Assembly: GCA_900078405.1 (NCBI GenBank)
Contig: FLTS01000001.1
Coordinates: 2,380,626-2,444,625, forward strand
Length of the DNA: 64,000 nucleotides
Origin: an uncultured Stenotrophomonas sp.
GTDB taxonomy: Bacteria; Pseudomonadota; Gammaproteobacteria; Xanthomonadales; Xanthomonadaceae
Reading direction: 5' to 3'
Positions 8,297 through 17,837 of this stretch are shown in pieces. The notes under the pieces are model-generated. The model was not told the origin of the DNA. It was given only the letters and a program-made list of their open reading frames with translations, and made no database searches. The translations under genes and the position numbers were made by a program. Positions within the stretch are counted from its first letter, which is position 1; each line of letters begins with the position of its first letter.

Positions 8297-9361
8297 ATGA
8301 TTGGCAAGAATCGGGCGGTGGCTGAACCCACGCAGGCGTCGGCAGGCAAGGCCGGGCGCGTGCGCATCGAGGACGTTGCGGCGATGGCCGGGGTATCGAT
8401 GAAGACCGTCTCGCGGGTGCTCAACCACGAGCCCAACGTGTCCGAGCGTACCCGCAAGCTGGTCGAGGCGGCGGTGGAGAAGCTGCGCTACCGGCCGCTG
8501 CCCTCGGCACGGACCCTGGCCGGGCGGCGTTCCTACCTGGTGGCGATGCTGTTCGACAACCCCTCCTCCAACTACCTGATGGAGATCGAGCTGGGCGTGC
8601 TCGACGCCTGCCAGGCACAGCACTACAACCTGATGCTGGCGCCGCTGGTGTACGACGCCAGCGACATCGTGGACAAGGTCGAGTCGCTGATCATGCAGTC
8701 GCAACTGGACGGCATCGTGCTCACCCCGCCGCTCACCGACGACGCCGCGCTGCTGGAACGACTCGTTGCCCTGGGCATCCCCCATTCGAGCATCTCGGCC
8801 AAGGAACAGAACCGCCACGTCGGCGTGGTCGTGGACGAGATCGGCGCGGTGTGCGCGCTGATGGCGCACCTGGCCTCGCTCGGCCACACCCGCATCGCCC
8901 ACATCAAGGGCCACGCCGCGCACGGCGCCAGCATGTGGCGCCTGGCCGGCTACCGCGAGGGCCTGCGCCGCGCCGGGCTGCGTTATGACGCCGCGCTGGT
9001 GATCGATGGCGAGTTCTCCTACGAATCGGGCTATGCCGGCGCCAACCGCCTGCTCGACCTGCCCGAACGGCCCACCGCCATTTTCGCCGCCAACGACGAC
9101 ATGGCTGCCGGCGTCATCAGCGCCGTCTGCGAGCGCGGCCTTTCCGTGCCGGGCGACGTCTCGGTCTGCGGTTTCGACGACACCCCGATCTCCCGCCAGA
9201 TCTACCCGGCGATGACCACGGTGCGCCAGCCCACGCGCGAGATGGGCCGGCTGGCCGGGCTGGAATTGATCAAGGAAATCCGCGAGATGGGCAGCGGCGG
9301 CGTGGTCGACGTGCTCTACACGCTGCAGGTCCGTCGCTCCACCGGCCCGGCACCCGCCTGA
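8297..9361 (+). CDS. LacI family transcriptional regulator
   Basis: A repressor of 354 residues from the ATG at 8297. The helix-turn-helix is [20 protein letters not shown] near residues 22-41, followed by the hinge [16 protein letters not shown] periplasmic-binding-protein-like sugar-binding domain fills the rest ([29 protein letters not shown]). It is divergent from the GH3-GH16 operon and upstream of the TonB receptor. Three copies of TGACAACGCTGTCA in the locus make it the probable local regulator of beta-glucan uptake and breakdown. The inducer is unknown, probably a gluco-oligosaccharide or glucose. Confidence 0.9.
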   Translation: MIGKNRAVAEPTQASAGKAGRVRIEDVAAMAGVSMKTVSRVLNHEPNVSERTRKLVEAAVEKLRYRPLPSARTLAGRRSYLVAMLFDNPSSNYLMEIELGVLDACQAQHYNLMLAPLVYDASDIVDKVESLIMQSQLDGIVLTPPLTDDAALLERLVALGIPHSSISAKEQNRHVGVVVDEIGAVCALMAHLASLGHTRIAHIKGHAAHGASMWRLAGYREGLRRAGLRYDAALVIDGEFSYESGYAGANRLLDLPERPTAIFAANDDMAAGVISAVCERGLSVPGDVSVCGFDDTPISRQIYPAMTTVRQPTREMGRLAGLELIKEIREMGSGGVVDVLYTLQVRRSTGPAPA

Positions 9362-9550
9362 GTCCACCACGGCGCGGGCGCGGGGCCGCTCTGCGCGGGT
9401 CGCTGCGTCGCGGACCGCCTGCGCCGCAATTGCTTCCGCTGTCATGCCGCCGTACCCGGTCCCGATTCATCCTGCTGCGTCGCAAAAACGGCATTTTTCT
9501 TTTGTTTCAACAACTTGAATAGTTGCAGGTGCAGTTCATCCGGCCAATTT

Positions 9551-9564
9551 TGACAACGCTGTCA
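9551..9564. promoter_or_regulatory. LacI-type operator overlapping the TonB receptor promoter
   Basis: The palindrome TGACAACGCTGTCA is extended by flanking AATTT and AAATT. It contains TTGACA (9550-9555), a consensus -35 box; 17 bp further lies TCCAAT, a weak -10. Binding here would block RNA polymerase. The rest of the 322-bp gap between lacI and the receptor gene is AT-richer than its surroundings near 9480-9660 and holds no gene that I can see; the strong ribosome site GGGGAGGG lies just before 9684. Confidence 0.75.
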
Positions 9565-9683
9565 AATTGCATTCCAATCCAACCGCCAGCCTCCGTCGGC
9601 TGGGCTTCATCAAAAACACGACATCGAAAAACACAACTTCAAGAACCACTGAATCCATTTGAATTCCCGGGGAGGGAAAATTC

Positions 9684-12600
9684 ATGAGTCAGTCACGTGT
9701 CGCGCCGAAACGGCGTTTGTTGACTTCCGCGCTGCTGCTTGCATTCGCTTCGCCCGTCCTGGCCCAGGATGCGGCAGGCAACCAGGCCGACGCGCCCGAG
9801 CCCCAGGCCACCGACCTGGACACCATCGTCGTCACCGGCATCCGCGGCAGCCTGCAGTCGTCGATGAACCTCAAGCGCGATGCCGCCGGCATCGTGGACG
9901 GCATCGTCGCCGAGGACATCGGCAAGTTCCCGGACACCAACCTGGCCGAATCGCTGCAGCGCATTTCCGGCGTATCGATCGACCGCTCGATGGGCGAAGG
10001 CTCGAAGGTCACGGTGCGCGGCGTCGGCCCCGACTTCAACCTGGTGCTGCTCAACGGCCGGCAGATGCCCGCCTCCAGCATCGAGGCCACCAATGCCTCC
10101 AACTCGCGCGCGTTCGACTTCGCCAACCTGGCGTCCGAGGCGATCGCCGGGGTGGAGGTGTACAAGACCAGCCGCGCGTCCTCGTCCACCGGCGGCATCG
10201 GCGCGACCATCAACATCAAGACCACGCGGCCGCTGGAAAGCGGGCCGATCGCCAACTTCGGCATCAAGGGCGTGCACGACACCTCGGCCGGCAACCTGCC
10301 GGGCGTGATGAAGGGTGATTCGTGGACCGGCGAATACTCCGGCATTTTCAGCCGCACCTTTGCCGACGAACGCTTCGGCATCGCGCTGACCGGCAGCTAC
10401 CAGGACCGCGACCTCGGCTACAACGAGGGCGGCGCGGCCGGTGGCTGGTACGGCTGCCCGCGCTGGTGCGACCCGATGAGCAACCCGGACCTGAACGGCA
10501 ACGCCACCAACCCGCCGGGCGCGGATGATGTCTACTCGCTGCCGCAGAACATGCTGTACGCGCTGAACTCGGTGCAGCGCAAGCGCACCAACGCGCAGGC
10601 GGTGATGCAGTTCAAGGCAACCGACAACATCACTGCCACGCTGGACTACACCTATTCGGAAAACCGCATCCAGCACCGCCGGCACGAGCTTTCGACCTGG
10701 TTCAACCAGGCCACCTCGGAAAGCGCGTGGACCGATGGCCCGGTGGCGGCCCCGACCCACTACACCGAGTACGCCGGCTGCTACAACCCGGGCACCGACC
10801 AGTGGGCCGCCAGCGACGCCTCCAATGTCTGCCCGGCCGGGTTCGAGCCGCGCTGGGGTGATCTGGCCATGGCCGGCGCGCTGTTCGCGACCAAGAACGA
10901 GAACAAGTCGCTCGGCTTCAACGTGGAATGGGCCGTCAACGATTCGCTGAGCCTGGAGTTCGACTACCACAAGTCCAGCGCCGAATCGGGCGCCGACAGC
11001 CCGTACGGCTCCAACAACGTGATCGGTACGGCCGCCTTCGTGCGCGGCGTTACCAGCGTGGACTTCAGCGGCGACCTGCCGATCCTGGGCGTGATGCTGC
11101 CACCGGGCATGACCCAGGTGCCGGCCAGCGAGATGATGGTGACCGGCTCCTCGTTCCGCGACAGCTACATGAAGTCCAACGTGGACCAGGGCCAGGTGCG
11201 CGGCCGCTTCACCTTCGAGAACTACTCCAAGCTGGACTTCGGCGTTGCCCACACCAAGGTGCGCAACCGCACCGCCTACAACTTCGTGCAACGCGACGAC
11301 TGGGGTGGCTTCGGTGGCGGTGCGGCCGACTACGCCGACGATCTGTGGATCCCGGCGGACATGAGCAGCTACTTCAAGAGCTTCTCCAACAGCGGCTCGA
11401 TGTTCGGCCAGTTCTTCGTGTTCGATTTCGACAAGGTACGCGATGCGGCCATCGCCGCACGCGGCGGCGATGACAGCGCCTACCTGCGCCCGACCAGCTA
11501 CACCACCGACCGCCGCACCACCGAAACGTCCAAGAGCGCGTGGCTGCAGTGGAGCACCAGCTGGGGCGAAGTCCGCCCGCTGAACGCGGCCTTCGGCGTG
11601 CGCTACGAAAAGACCGACGTGGTTTCGCAGGCGCTGGTGCCGATCGCCACCGGGCTGCTGTGGACCGGCAGCAACGAGTTTTCGGTGCAGTACGGCGCGC
11701 CGGACTTCACCCAGCTGAAGGGTGATTACAACTACTGGCTGCCGAGCATCGACCTGGGTTGGGAAGTCACCGACCAGATCGTGCTGCGCGCCAGCTATGG
11801 CCACAGCATCGGCCGCCCGCAGTGGAACCACATCCAGGGCGGGCAGACCATCGACTCGTTCGCCGCCTACGAAGGTGGCACCGGCGCACAGGGCAACCCC
11901 GGCCTGAAGCCGCTGGAGGCCCGCAACTTCGACCTGTCGGCCGAGTGGTACTACGGCGATGCCAGTTATGTGTCGATCGGCTGGTTCCGCAAGGACATCG
12001 ACAACTACATCGGTACCTCCAGCATCGACCTGAACCACCCCGACCTGCACACGGCGGTGGGCGGTGCCTACTTCAACGAGGCGGTGGCCAACGGCTGCAC
12101 CCCGTCGGGCGTGGACTTCCGCAACTGCGTGCGCCAGTACATCTTCAACAACCACGCCGGTTCGCCGGGCGTGACCGTGACCGGCACCGATTCGAACGGC
12201 AACCTGACCGGCACCATCGCCGGCCAGCCGGGCGACCCGGCGGCGCTGTTCCGCATCACCGTGCCGGTCAACCAGGACTCGAACATGCTGCGCGGCTGGG
12301 AGTTCAACATCCAGCACATGTTCGGCAACAGCGGCTTCGGCGCATCGGCGAACTACACCATCGTCGATTCCAACCTGACCTACGACAACTACAACCTCGA
12401 CGAACAGTTCCCGCTGGTGGGCCTGAGCAATTCGGCCAATCTGGTCGGCTTCTACGACAAGGGGCCGTGGCAGGTGCGTGCGGCCTACAACTGGCGCGAC
12501 AAGTTCCTGACCAGCACGTGGGACAGCTGGCGTCCCAACCCGCTCTATGTTGCCGACTACGGCCAGTTGGACTTGAACATCAGCTACCAGGTCAACGACC

Positions 12601-12737
12601 GCCTATCGCTGCATGCCGAAGCCATCAACCTGACCGACTCGACCATGCGCGTGTATGGGCGCAATGAACGGCAGACCTTCATGGCCACACAAACCGGCCC
12701 GCGCTACATGCTGGGGCTGCGCTACAAGTTCCGCTGA
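9684..12737 (+). CDS. TonB-dependent receptor, Xanthomonas/Caulobacter carbohydrate type
   Basis: A large outer-membrane receptor of 1017 residues. It has a signal peptide ending in SPVLAQ, a TonB box (LDTIVVTGIRGSL) near residues 45-57, a plug domain (FPDTNLAESLQRISGVSIDR, then VTVRGVGPDFNLVLLNGRQM) and a long beta-barrel ending in the aromatic motif YKFR. The length and plug sequence match the carbohydrate-linked receptor class of Xanthomonadales and Caulobacter. It probably imports gluco-oligosaccharides produced by the GH16 enzyme. An operator of the neighbouring LacI protein lies at its promoter. Confidence 0.9.
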   Translation: MSQSRVAPKRRLLTSALLLAFASPVLAQDAAGNQADAPEPQATDLDTIVVTGIRGSLQSSMNLKRDAAGIVDGIVAEDIGKFPDTNLAESLQRISGVSIDRSMGEGSKVTVRGVGPDFNLVLLNGRQMPASSIEATNASNSRAFDFANLASEAIAGVEVYKTSRASSSTGGIGATINIKTTRPLESGPIANFGIKGVHDTSAGNLPGVMKGDSWTGEYSGIFSRTFADERFGIALTGSYQDRDLGYNEGGAAGGWYGCPRWCDPMSNPDLNGNATNPPGADDVYSLPQNMLYALNSVQRKRTNAQAVMQFKATDNITATLDYTYSENRIQHRRHELSTWFNQATSESAWTDGPVAAPTHYTEYAGCYNPGTDQWAASDASNVCPAGFEPRWGDLAMAGALFATKNENKSLGFNVEWAVNDSLSLEFDYHKSSAESGADSPYGSNNVIGTAAFVRGVTSVDFSGDLPILGVMLPPGMTQVPASEMMVTGSSFRDSYMKSNVDQGQVRGRFTFENYSKLDFGVAHTKVRNRTAYNFVQRDDWGGFGGGAADYADDLWIPADMSSYFKSFSNSGSMFGQFFVFDFDKVRDAAIAARGGDDSAYLRPTSYTTDRRTTETSKSAWLQWSTSWGEVRPLNAAFGVRYEKTDVVSQALVPIATGLLWTGSNEFSVQYGAPDFTQLKGDYNYWLPSIDLGWEVTDQIVLRASYGHSIGRPQWNHIQGGQTIDSFAAYEGGTGAQGNPGLKPLEARNFDLSAEWYYGDASYVSIGWFRKDIDNYIGTSSIDLNHPDLHTAVGGAYFNEAVANGCTPSGVDFRNCVRQYIFNNHAGSPGVTVTGTDSNGNLTGTIAGQPGDPAALFRITVPVNQDSNMLRGWEFNIQHMFGNSGFGASANYTIVDSNLTYDNYNLDEQFPLVGLSNSANLVGFYDKGPWQVRAAYNWRDKFLTSTWDSWRPNPLYVADYGQLDLNISYQVNDRLSLHAEAINLTDSTMRVYGRNERQTFMATQTGPRYMLGLRYKFR

Positions 12738-12773
12738 GCCACTCCTGCAGGCGGTGCACGCCGCCTGCCCGGC

Positions 12774-12803
12774 CCCGGCGATGGTCCTCTCCCCATCGCC
12801 GGG
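12774..12803 (+). terminator. Possible terminator hairpin after the TonB receptor
   Basis: An 11-bp perfect stem (CCCGGCGATGG and its complement) with an 8-nt loop lies 37 bp past the receptor stop. No U-run follows, so it may instead attenuate or stabilise the message. A smaller 8-bp stem precedes it at 12747-12768. Confidence 0.35.
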
Positions 12804-12867
12804 TTCCCGGCCGGCGCTGCCGGTTCGGGTATCTTGCAAGGCCATCCTGCATGGCCATGAGCCGTAC

Positions 12868-13881
12868 ATGTTGCCACTGCCCGATCCCAGCCCCATCGCC
12901 GAAACCGGTGCACAGACGCCGCTGGAGGAGATATTCGCGTCACCGCAGCCGCAGGTGATCCGCGGGCTGGTGGCACACTGGCCGCTGGTGGCCGCTGCCG
13001 CTTCGGATCACGAAGCCGTGGCCTACCTGAAACGTTTTGCCAACGATGCACTGCCGGCCATCGCCACCGTCGCTCCACCGGAAGCCGGTGGGCGCATCTT
13101 CTACGACGATGCCTTCGGCGGCTTCAACTTCCGCCGCGAACAGGTGCCGTTGACCACCGCGCTCAACACCCTGCTCAAATACCGCGGCCAGCCGGATGCA
13201 CCCACCATCTATCTCGGCGCAACCACCTGCGACACGTGGTTGCCCGGCTTGCGTGCGGCCAACCCCATCGACCTGGGCGCACGCGATGCGCTGGCGAGCA
13301 TCTGGATCGGCAACCGCAGCCGCGTGCCGGCGCATCAGGATTTGCCCGACAACCTTGCCTGCGTCGCCGCCGGGCATCGCCGCTTCACCCTGTTCCCGCC
13401 GCACCAGTTGCCCAATCTCTACGTCGGGCCGCTGGACTTCACCCCGGCCGGGCAGCCGGTGAGTCTGGTGGACATGACTGCGCCCGACCTCGAACGCTTT
13501 CCGCGCTTCGCCGAAGCATGGCGGCACGCGCAAGTGGCCGAACTGGGGCCGGGCGACGCGCTGTTCATCCCGTCGATGTGGTGGCACCACATACAGGCGC
13601 TGGACGATTTCAACGTGCTGTTGAACTACTGGTGGCGCACGACCCCGGACTACATGGACACGCCGGTCAACGCGTTGATGCTGGCGATCCTGTGCCTGCG
13701 CGACCTGCCCGCCGAGCAGCGGGCGTCATGGCAGGAGGTGTTCCGCCATTACGTGTTCGAGTTCGATGCGGAACAGGTAACCGGCCACATACCCGAGCAT
13801 GCCCGTCATGTGCTGGGCGAACTCGACTCGGACAAGGCCGCACACCTGCGCGCACACCTTCTGCAACGCCTGGATCGCTGA
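12868..13881 (+). CDS. Cupin-like (JmjC-type) domain protein
   Basis: This 337-residue protein resembles the Cupin_8 / JmjC-like family of Fe(II)- and 2-oxoglutarate-dependent oxygenases. Visible marks are QVIRGLVAHWPLV near the N-terminus, SRVPAHQDLPDNLACVAAGH (metal-binding H-x-D within AHQD), RRFTLFPPHQ, and GDALFIPSMWWHHIQAL with the distal His. The start at 12868 begins MLPLPDPSP; upstream in-frame starts would read through the hairpins. Such genes often sit beside carbohydrate TonB receptors in Xanthomonadales, but the substrate is not known. No signal peptide is seen, so it is probably cytoplasmic. Confidence 0.8.
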   Translation: MLPLPDPSPIAETGAQTPLEEIFASPQPQVIRGLVAHWPLVAAAASDHEAVAYLKRFANDALPAIATVAPPEAGGRIFYDDAFGGFNFRREQVPLTTALNTLLKYRGQPDAPTIYLGATTCDTWLPGLRAANPIDLGARDALASIWIGNRSRVPAHQDLPDNLACVAAGHRRFTLFPPHQLPNLYVGPLDFTPAGQPVSLVDMTAPDLERFPRFAEAWRHAQVAELGPGDALFIPSMWWHHIQALDDFNVLLNYWWRTTPDYMDTPVNALMLAILCLRDLPAEQRASWQEVFRHYVFEFDAEQVTGHIPEHARHVLGELDSDKAAHLRAHLLQRLDR

Positions 13882-14016
13882 TCCGCAATGGTGGTTCAGG
13901 CACCGCGCAGAGGCGGGGCCGGCCGCGCGTGAAACTTCGTCGATGAAGCCCGGGGCGGTGCAAGCCCGGCAGCCGGCTTGCACCCGGCATGGCGATCCTC
14001 TTCCGACGAAAACGCG

Positions 14017-14042
14017 AAAGGCCCGGCATAGCCGGGCCCTTC
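14017..14042. terminator. Bidirectional terminator between convergent genes
   Basis: The stem GGCCCGGC-ATA-GCCGGGCC is flanked by AAA on the left and CTT on the right. Read towards the left, from the transporter gene, it is followed by TTTCGCGTTTTC. It lies between the convergent cupin-like and transporter genes. Confidence 0.7.
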
Positions 14043-14070
14043 GCTTCGTTTCAATAGCTGAAACGCCGGC

Positions 14071-15519
14071 TCAATGCCCGCCGCCTTCGGCCGCCAGCTT
14101 GTCCAGGTCGATGCCCTGCCTGCGCAGGATGCCGGTCGCGCGCAGCGCGTAGAACGCGAGGTAGGCAAAACAGGCCACGCCGACCCAGAAGCTCATGTGC
14201 ACGCCCACCTGGTCGGCCAGCGCGCCCTGGGTCAGGCTGACCCAGCCGCCACCCATGATCATCATGATCAGCAGGCTGCTGCCCTGGTTGGTATGGCGGC
14301 CCAGCCCGGCGATCGCCAGCGCGAAGATGCATGGCCACATGGTGCTGCAGAACAGGCCCACGCTGATGAAGGCGACGATGCTGGTCTTGCCGGTGGTGAA
14401 CATGCCGATCAGCAGCGCGACGATGCCGCACAGCGCGAAATACAGCAGCATCCGCGCCGGGTTGCCGCGGCTGAGCAGGGTCGCGGCGATCATCAGCACG
14501 ATCACCCCGGCGTAACCGTAGAACTGCGAGACGTCGTGCTGGGCGATGGCGTTGACCGCCAGGTACACGCCGAAGGCCAGGAACGGCAGGATCAGCATCA
14601 GCATCTTCTTCGCACCGGCGCCGATCTCGAACGCGCCGGCCGCACCGGTCCAGCGGCCGATCATCAGGCTGGCCCAGTACAGCGACACGTAGGGCGCCAG
14701 GTGCTGGGTCTCGATGCCCAGCCCTTCATGCAGGTAGGCCGGCAGGTTGCTGATGGTGGACACCTCCACGCCGACGTAAAGGAAGATCGCGATCATCCCC
14801 AGCACCAGTTGCGGGTAGGCGAACGCCGACCCCTTGTGCACCAGCCTGGAGGTATCCCCGGCCTCGTCCCGCGCCACGCCCTCCAGGTCGATGTGGTTGG
14901 GTACCGAGGAGAAGCGGATGAACAGCGCCACCAGCACGAAGGCCACGCCCAGCACCAGGTAGGGCGTCTTCACGCTCTCGATGCTGGCCTCGGTGTTGCC
15001 GGTGGACAGGCTGCCGAAGATGGCGAAGCTGACCAGCAGCGGGCCGATGGTGGTACCGAAGTTGTTGACGCCGCCGGCCATCGTCAGCCGCTGCGCGCCG
15101 GTGGCCGGGTTGCCCATCACGATCGCCAGCGGGTTGGCCGCGATCTGCTGCAGGGCAAAGCCCAGGCCGACGATGAACAGCCCCGACAGCATCAGCGCGA
15201 ACGAGCCGCTGTTGGCCGCCGGGTAGAACAGCAGCGTACCCAGCGCCGAGATCAGCAGGCCCACGCAGATGCCGTTGCGGTAGCCGATGCGGTTGAGCAG
15301 ATCCTTGCCGGTAACCTTGGAAACGCCGAAATAGATCAGCGAGCCCACCGTATAGGCCACGTAGAACGCCATCGACACCCATTGGCTCTGCGCCTGGCTC
15401 AGGTCGAAGGCTTTCTTGAACACCGGGATCAGGATGTCGTTGCTGGCGGCAACGAAGCCCCAGAAGAAGAACACCGTGATGAGTACACTGAACTGCGACC
15501 AGCGGGTTTTCTGTGTCAT
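14071..15519 (-). CDS. MFS sugar:proton symporter, FucP / glucose-galactose family
   Basis: An inner-membrane transporter of 482 residues with about 12 hydrophobic segments. The opening WSQFSVLITVFFFWGFVAAS followed by NDILIPVFKKAF is characteristic of the FucP family, in which the NDIL segment helps form the sugar site. GLGFALQQIAANPLAIVMG and GGVNNFGTTIGP are further family motifs. It most likely takes up the glucose released by the GH3 enzyme. The start at 15519 (MTQKTRW) fits the family; an upstream extension to 15639 is not supported. A LacI-type operator lies about 210 bp upstream. Confidence 0.88.
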   Translation of the reverse strand: MTQKTRWSQFSVLITVFFFWGFVAASNDILIPVFKKAFDLSQAQSQWVSMAFYVAYTVGSLIYFGVSKVTGKDLLNRIGYRNGICVGLLISALGTLLFYPAANSGSFALMLSGLFIVGLGFALQQIAANPLAIVMGNPATGAQRLTMAGGVNNFGTTIGPLLVSFAIFGSLSTGNTEASIESVKTPYLVLGVAFVLVALFIRFSSVPNHIDLEGVARDEAGDTSRLVHKGSAFAYPQLVLGMIAIFLYVGVEVSTISNLPAYLHEGLGIETQHLAPYVSLYWASLMIGRWTGAAGAFEIGAGAKKMLMLILPFLAFGVYLAVNAIAQHDVSQFYGYAGVIVLMIAATLLSRGNPARMLLYFALCGIVALLIGMFTTGKTSIVAFISVGLFCSTMWPCIFALAIAGLGRHTNQGSSLLIMMIMGGGWVSLTQGALADQVGVHMSFWVGVACFAYLAFYALRATGILRRQGIDLDKLAAEGGGH

Positions 15520-15726
15520 GTCGTTTGATTTCTTTGTTGCTGTCGTCGTCACCACGTGCGCATCGCGCCCGCTCCCCTTGTGCCCGGCCTGCAAGGCCAC
15601 CGCTACCGGCATCCCGTGGCGGGCCATCACCCGCGGCATCGCATCGGCCAGTCATCCCCTGCCATGCATTGCACGTTCCCGCCGGCACGCCGGCGGCACG
15701 GACCGTCGGTCGTTGTACGCGTGATC

Positions 15727-15740
15727 TGACAACGCTGTCA
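15727..15740. promoter_or_regulatory. LacI-type operator upstream of the sugar transporter
   Basis: TGACAACGCTGTCA here is identical to the sites at 8159 and 9551. On the minus strand the site contains TTGACA, with GTACAA 17 bp downstream as a possible -10, pointing at the transporter gene. The 503-bp gap 15520-16022 holds this site and the REP doublet at 15861-15975; I see no gene in it. Confidence 0.75.
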
Positions 15741-15860
15741 ACGAATGCTTGCCAATGCAGCGGCTTTCCCTCGAAACGGGCGCAAATCACGGATTGCCAA
15801 GGGAATTTACGCTGCGCCGCAACATCGCTGCCGCCTCGCACGGGGCGCGCATGCACACCA

Positions 15861-15975
15861 GTAGGAGCGACGCCAGTCACGATGGGGCTTTCCCGTTTGC
15901 ACCCCAGGCAAAGGGACACGCGGCTCTGCGGAAGGATCCGCATGCAGGCCCCATCGCGACTGGCGTCGCTCCTAC
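15861..15975. repeat. GTAG REP doublet, type A, long spacer
   Basis: GTAGGAGCGACGCCAGTC and its inverse are separated by about 70 bp, a longer spacer than in the other doublets. It lies downstream of opgD and upstream of the transporter promoter. Confidence 0.8.
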
Positions 15976-16022
15976 ACAGTCACCGTTGCTCGGTCACCCC
16001 TGCGCAACGGGGCCATACCGGA

Positions 16023-17615
16023 TCAATACAGCGTGCGTTGCTCCGGCGACGGCGGCGTGTACTGGTACAGCCAGGTTTCGGTCAGTGTCCTGCCGCCGCT
16101 GCGCAGGTACAGCCGCAGGTCGATCTGCGCGGTGGAATCGTCCGGCGGCACCAGGTCGAACATCGCGCGGTAGCCGTCGATCTCGCGCAATGGCCGCGCC
16201 GAGACGACCTCCACCCGGCCGCGGCTGGTTTCCACCACCGCCTCGACCTCGGCCTTGTCGATCAGCGCCTTCAGTCCGCCGCCTTCGAAATCCACCGCGA
16301 AACGCCACGAGAAATAGTCGCGCTTCTTGCCGATCACCCCGCCCAGGCCGGTGCGGCTGGCCACGCAGTGCGCCAGCGGCGGTCGCGCCGGCGGCTGCGC
16401 GCCCCAGTACAGGCGGTAGCCGACCAGCAGCTCCTCGCCCGGCTGCGGCTTGGCCGCGGGATTCCAGAACGCGACGATGTTGTCGAAGGTTTCGTCATTG
16501 GTGGGGATCTCCACCAGCTGCACCGAACCGGCGCCCCATTCGCCCTTCGGTTCCACCCACAGGCACGGACGCTTCTCGTAGAACACGCCGTCGTCCTGGT
16601 AATGGTCGAAGTCGCGGTCGCGTTGCAGCAGGCCGAAGCCGCGCGGGTTGCGGTCCACGAACATGTTGAAGCGCAGCTGCGGCGGGTTGCACAGTGGCCG
16701 CCAGATCCATTCGCCGCTGCCGGTCCACAGCGACAGGCCGTCGGTATCATGGATTTCCGGGCGCCAGTCCCAGCCCATGCGGCGGTCGTTCTCGCCCACC
16801 TGGTACATGCTGGTGCACGGGGCGATGCCGAGGCGCTCGATCTGCGCGCGCGGGTACAACGCGCTGTCGATGTCCATCAGCAGCACCTCGCCGTTGGTGA
16901 TGGCGAAGCGGTAGGCGCCGGCCACGCTCGGCGAATCGAGCAGGCCGTAGACGACCAGGGTGTCCGAACCGGGGGCCGGCTGTTCAAGGTAGTAGGCGAT
17001 GAAATCCGGGAATTCCTCCGGCTTGCCCATGCCGGTGTCGATCGCCAGCCCGCGCGCGGACTGGCCGTACTGGCCCTCCTTGCCCACCGCGCGGAAATAG
17101 CTGGCGCCGAGGAAGGCGGCGAAGTCGCGGTCGGTATCGCCGCGGGTGTTGAGGCGGAAGCCGGCGAAACCGAGGTCGGCCGGCAGGCGGCTGCCGTGGA
17201 CGCCGCTGTTGCCGTAGTCGAACGCGGCCGCATCGTAGGCCAGCTCCTGCGCCTTGCCGTCGGCCACCTCGAACATGCGCACCGGCGTATGGAAGTACAG
17301 GCCGAGGTGGAAGAACTTGGCCTGGAAGCCGCCGGGCCGGTTGGCCCACAGCGCATGGTCCTGGCGGTAGCGGATGGACTGGTACTGGTCCCAGTCCAGC
17401 GCCTCCACTTCCGGCGGCAGCGTGCGCTTGTGGCTGCGGTACGGCGCCTGCGCCAAGGCCCGCGCCTGGCCTTTCAGCGCGGCGAAATCGAACGGCTGCG
17501 GCTGGCCGATGCGGCGCAGGCCATGTTGCCTGCCGGCGGCGGCGGCCGGGACTGACGGCAGCCCGAAGGCGGCCAGCGCCAGCGAGGCACGGCGGAGGAA
17601 ATCGCGTCGTTGCAT
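16023..17615 (-). CDS. opgD: Glucans biosynthesis protein D (OpgD/MdoD)
   Basis: A periplasmic protein of 530 residues. The start at 17615 gives MQRRDFLRRASLALAAF, a twin-arginine export signal with the RRDFLRR motif, as in E. coli OpgD. Family segments include QYQSIRYR, FFHLGLYFHTPVRM, FLGASYFRAVG, GWDWRPEIHDTDGLSLWTG and RPLCNPPQLR. OpgD shapes osmoregulated periplasmic glucans; E. coli OpgD has been reported to be an endo-beta-1,2-glucanase (family GH186). No opgG or opgH gene lies nearby. Its position next to the beta-glucan locus may be chance or may reflect shared beta-glucan chemistry. No LacI-type operator is seen before it. Confidence 0.9.
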   Translation of the reverse strand: MQRRDFLRRASLALAAFGLPSVPAAAAGRQHGLRRIGQPQPFDFAALKGQARALAQAPYRSHKRTLPPEVEALDWDQYQSIRYRQDHALWANRPGGFQAKFFHLGLYFHTPVRMFEVADGKAQELAYDAAAFDYGNSGVHGSRLPADLGFAGFRLNTRGDTDRDFAAFLGASYFRAVGKEGQYGQSARGLAIDTGMGKPEEFPDFIAYYLEQPAPGSDTLVVYGLLDSPSVAGAYRFAITNGEVLLMDIDSALYPRAQIERLGIAPCTSMYQVGENDRRMGWDWRPEIHDTDGLSLWTGSGEWIWRPLCNPPQLRFNMFVDRNPRGFGLLQRDRDFDHYQDDGVFYEKRPCLWVEPKGEWGAGSVQLVEIPTNDETFDNIVAFWNPAAKPQPGEELLVGYRLYWGAQPPARPPLAHCVASRTGLGGVIGKKRDYFSWRFAVDFEGGGLKALIDKAEVEAVVETSRGRVEVVSARPLREIDGYRAMFDLVPPDDSTAQIDLRLYLRSGGRTLTETWLYQYTPPSPEQRTLY

Positions 17616-17837
17616 GGAGAGCGGCTTGTTGGAAACCCGTGGCATGTTAGGCGCACTCGGGTTAATCGGCAGTAGCCGCGCGCTGGGGGATGAACGCCGG
17701 CTTCAGCTCGGTCGTGCCACGGGTGCCCGGCAGCGGCCGGACCGGCATCGACGGCGGGCACAACCACGGGGATCGCATGCACGTCGTTGCCCTTCCGGCA
17801 TCGACGCCGATCCTCGCGGGTGCAACGGCGAATGCGC

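Noticed and set aside
17616..17837. Possible small gene between mutM and opgD
   Set aside because: Frames on both strands exist but none has a ribosome site, recognisable motif or convincing composition.
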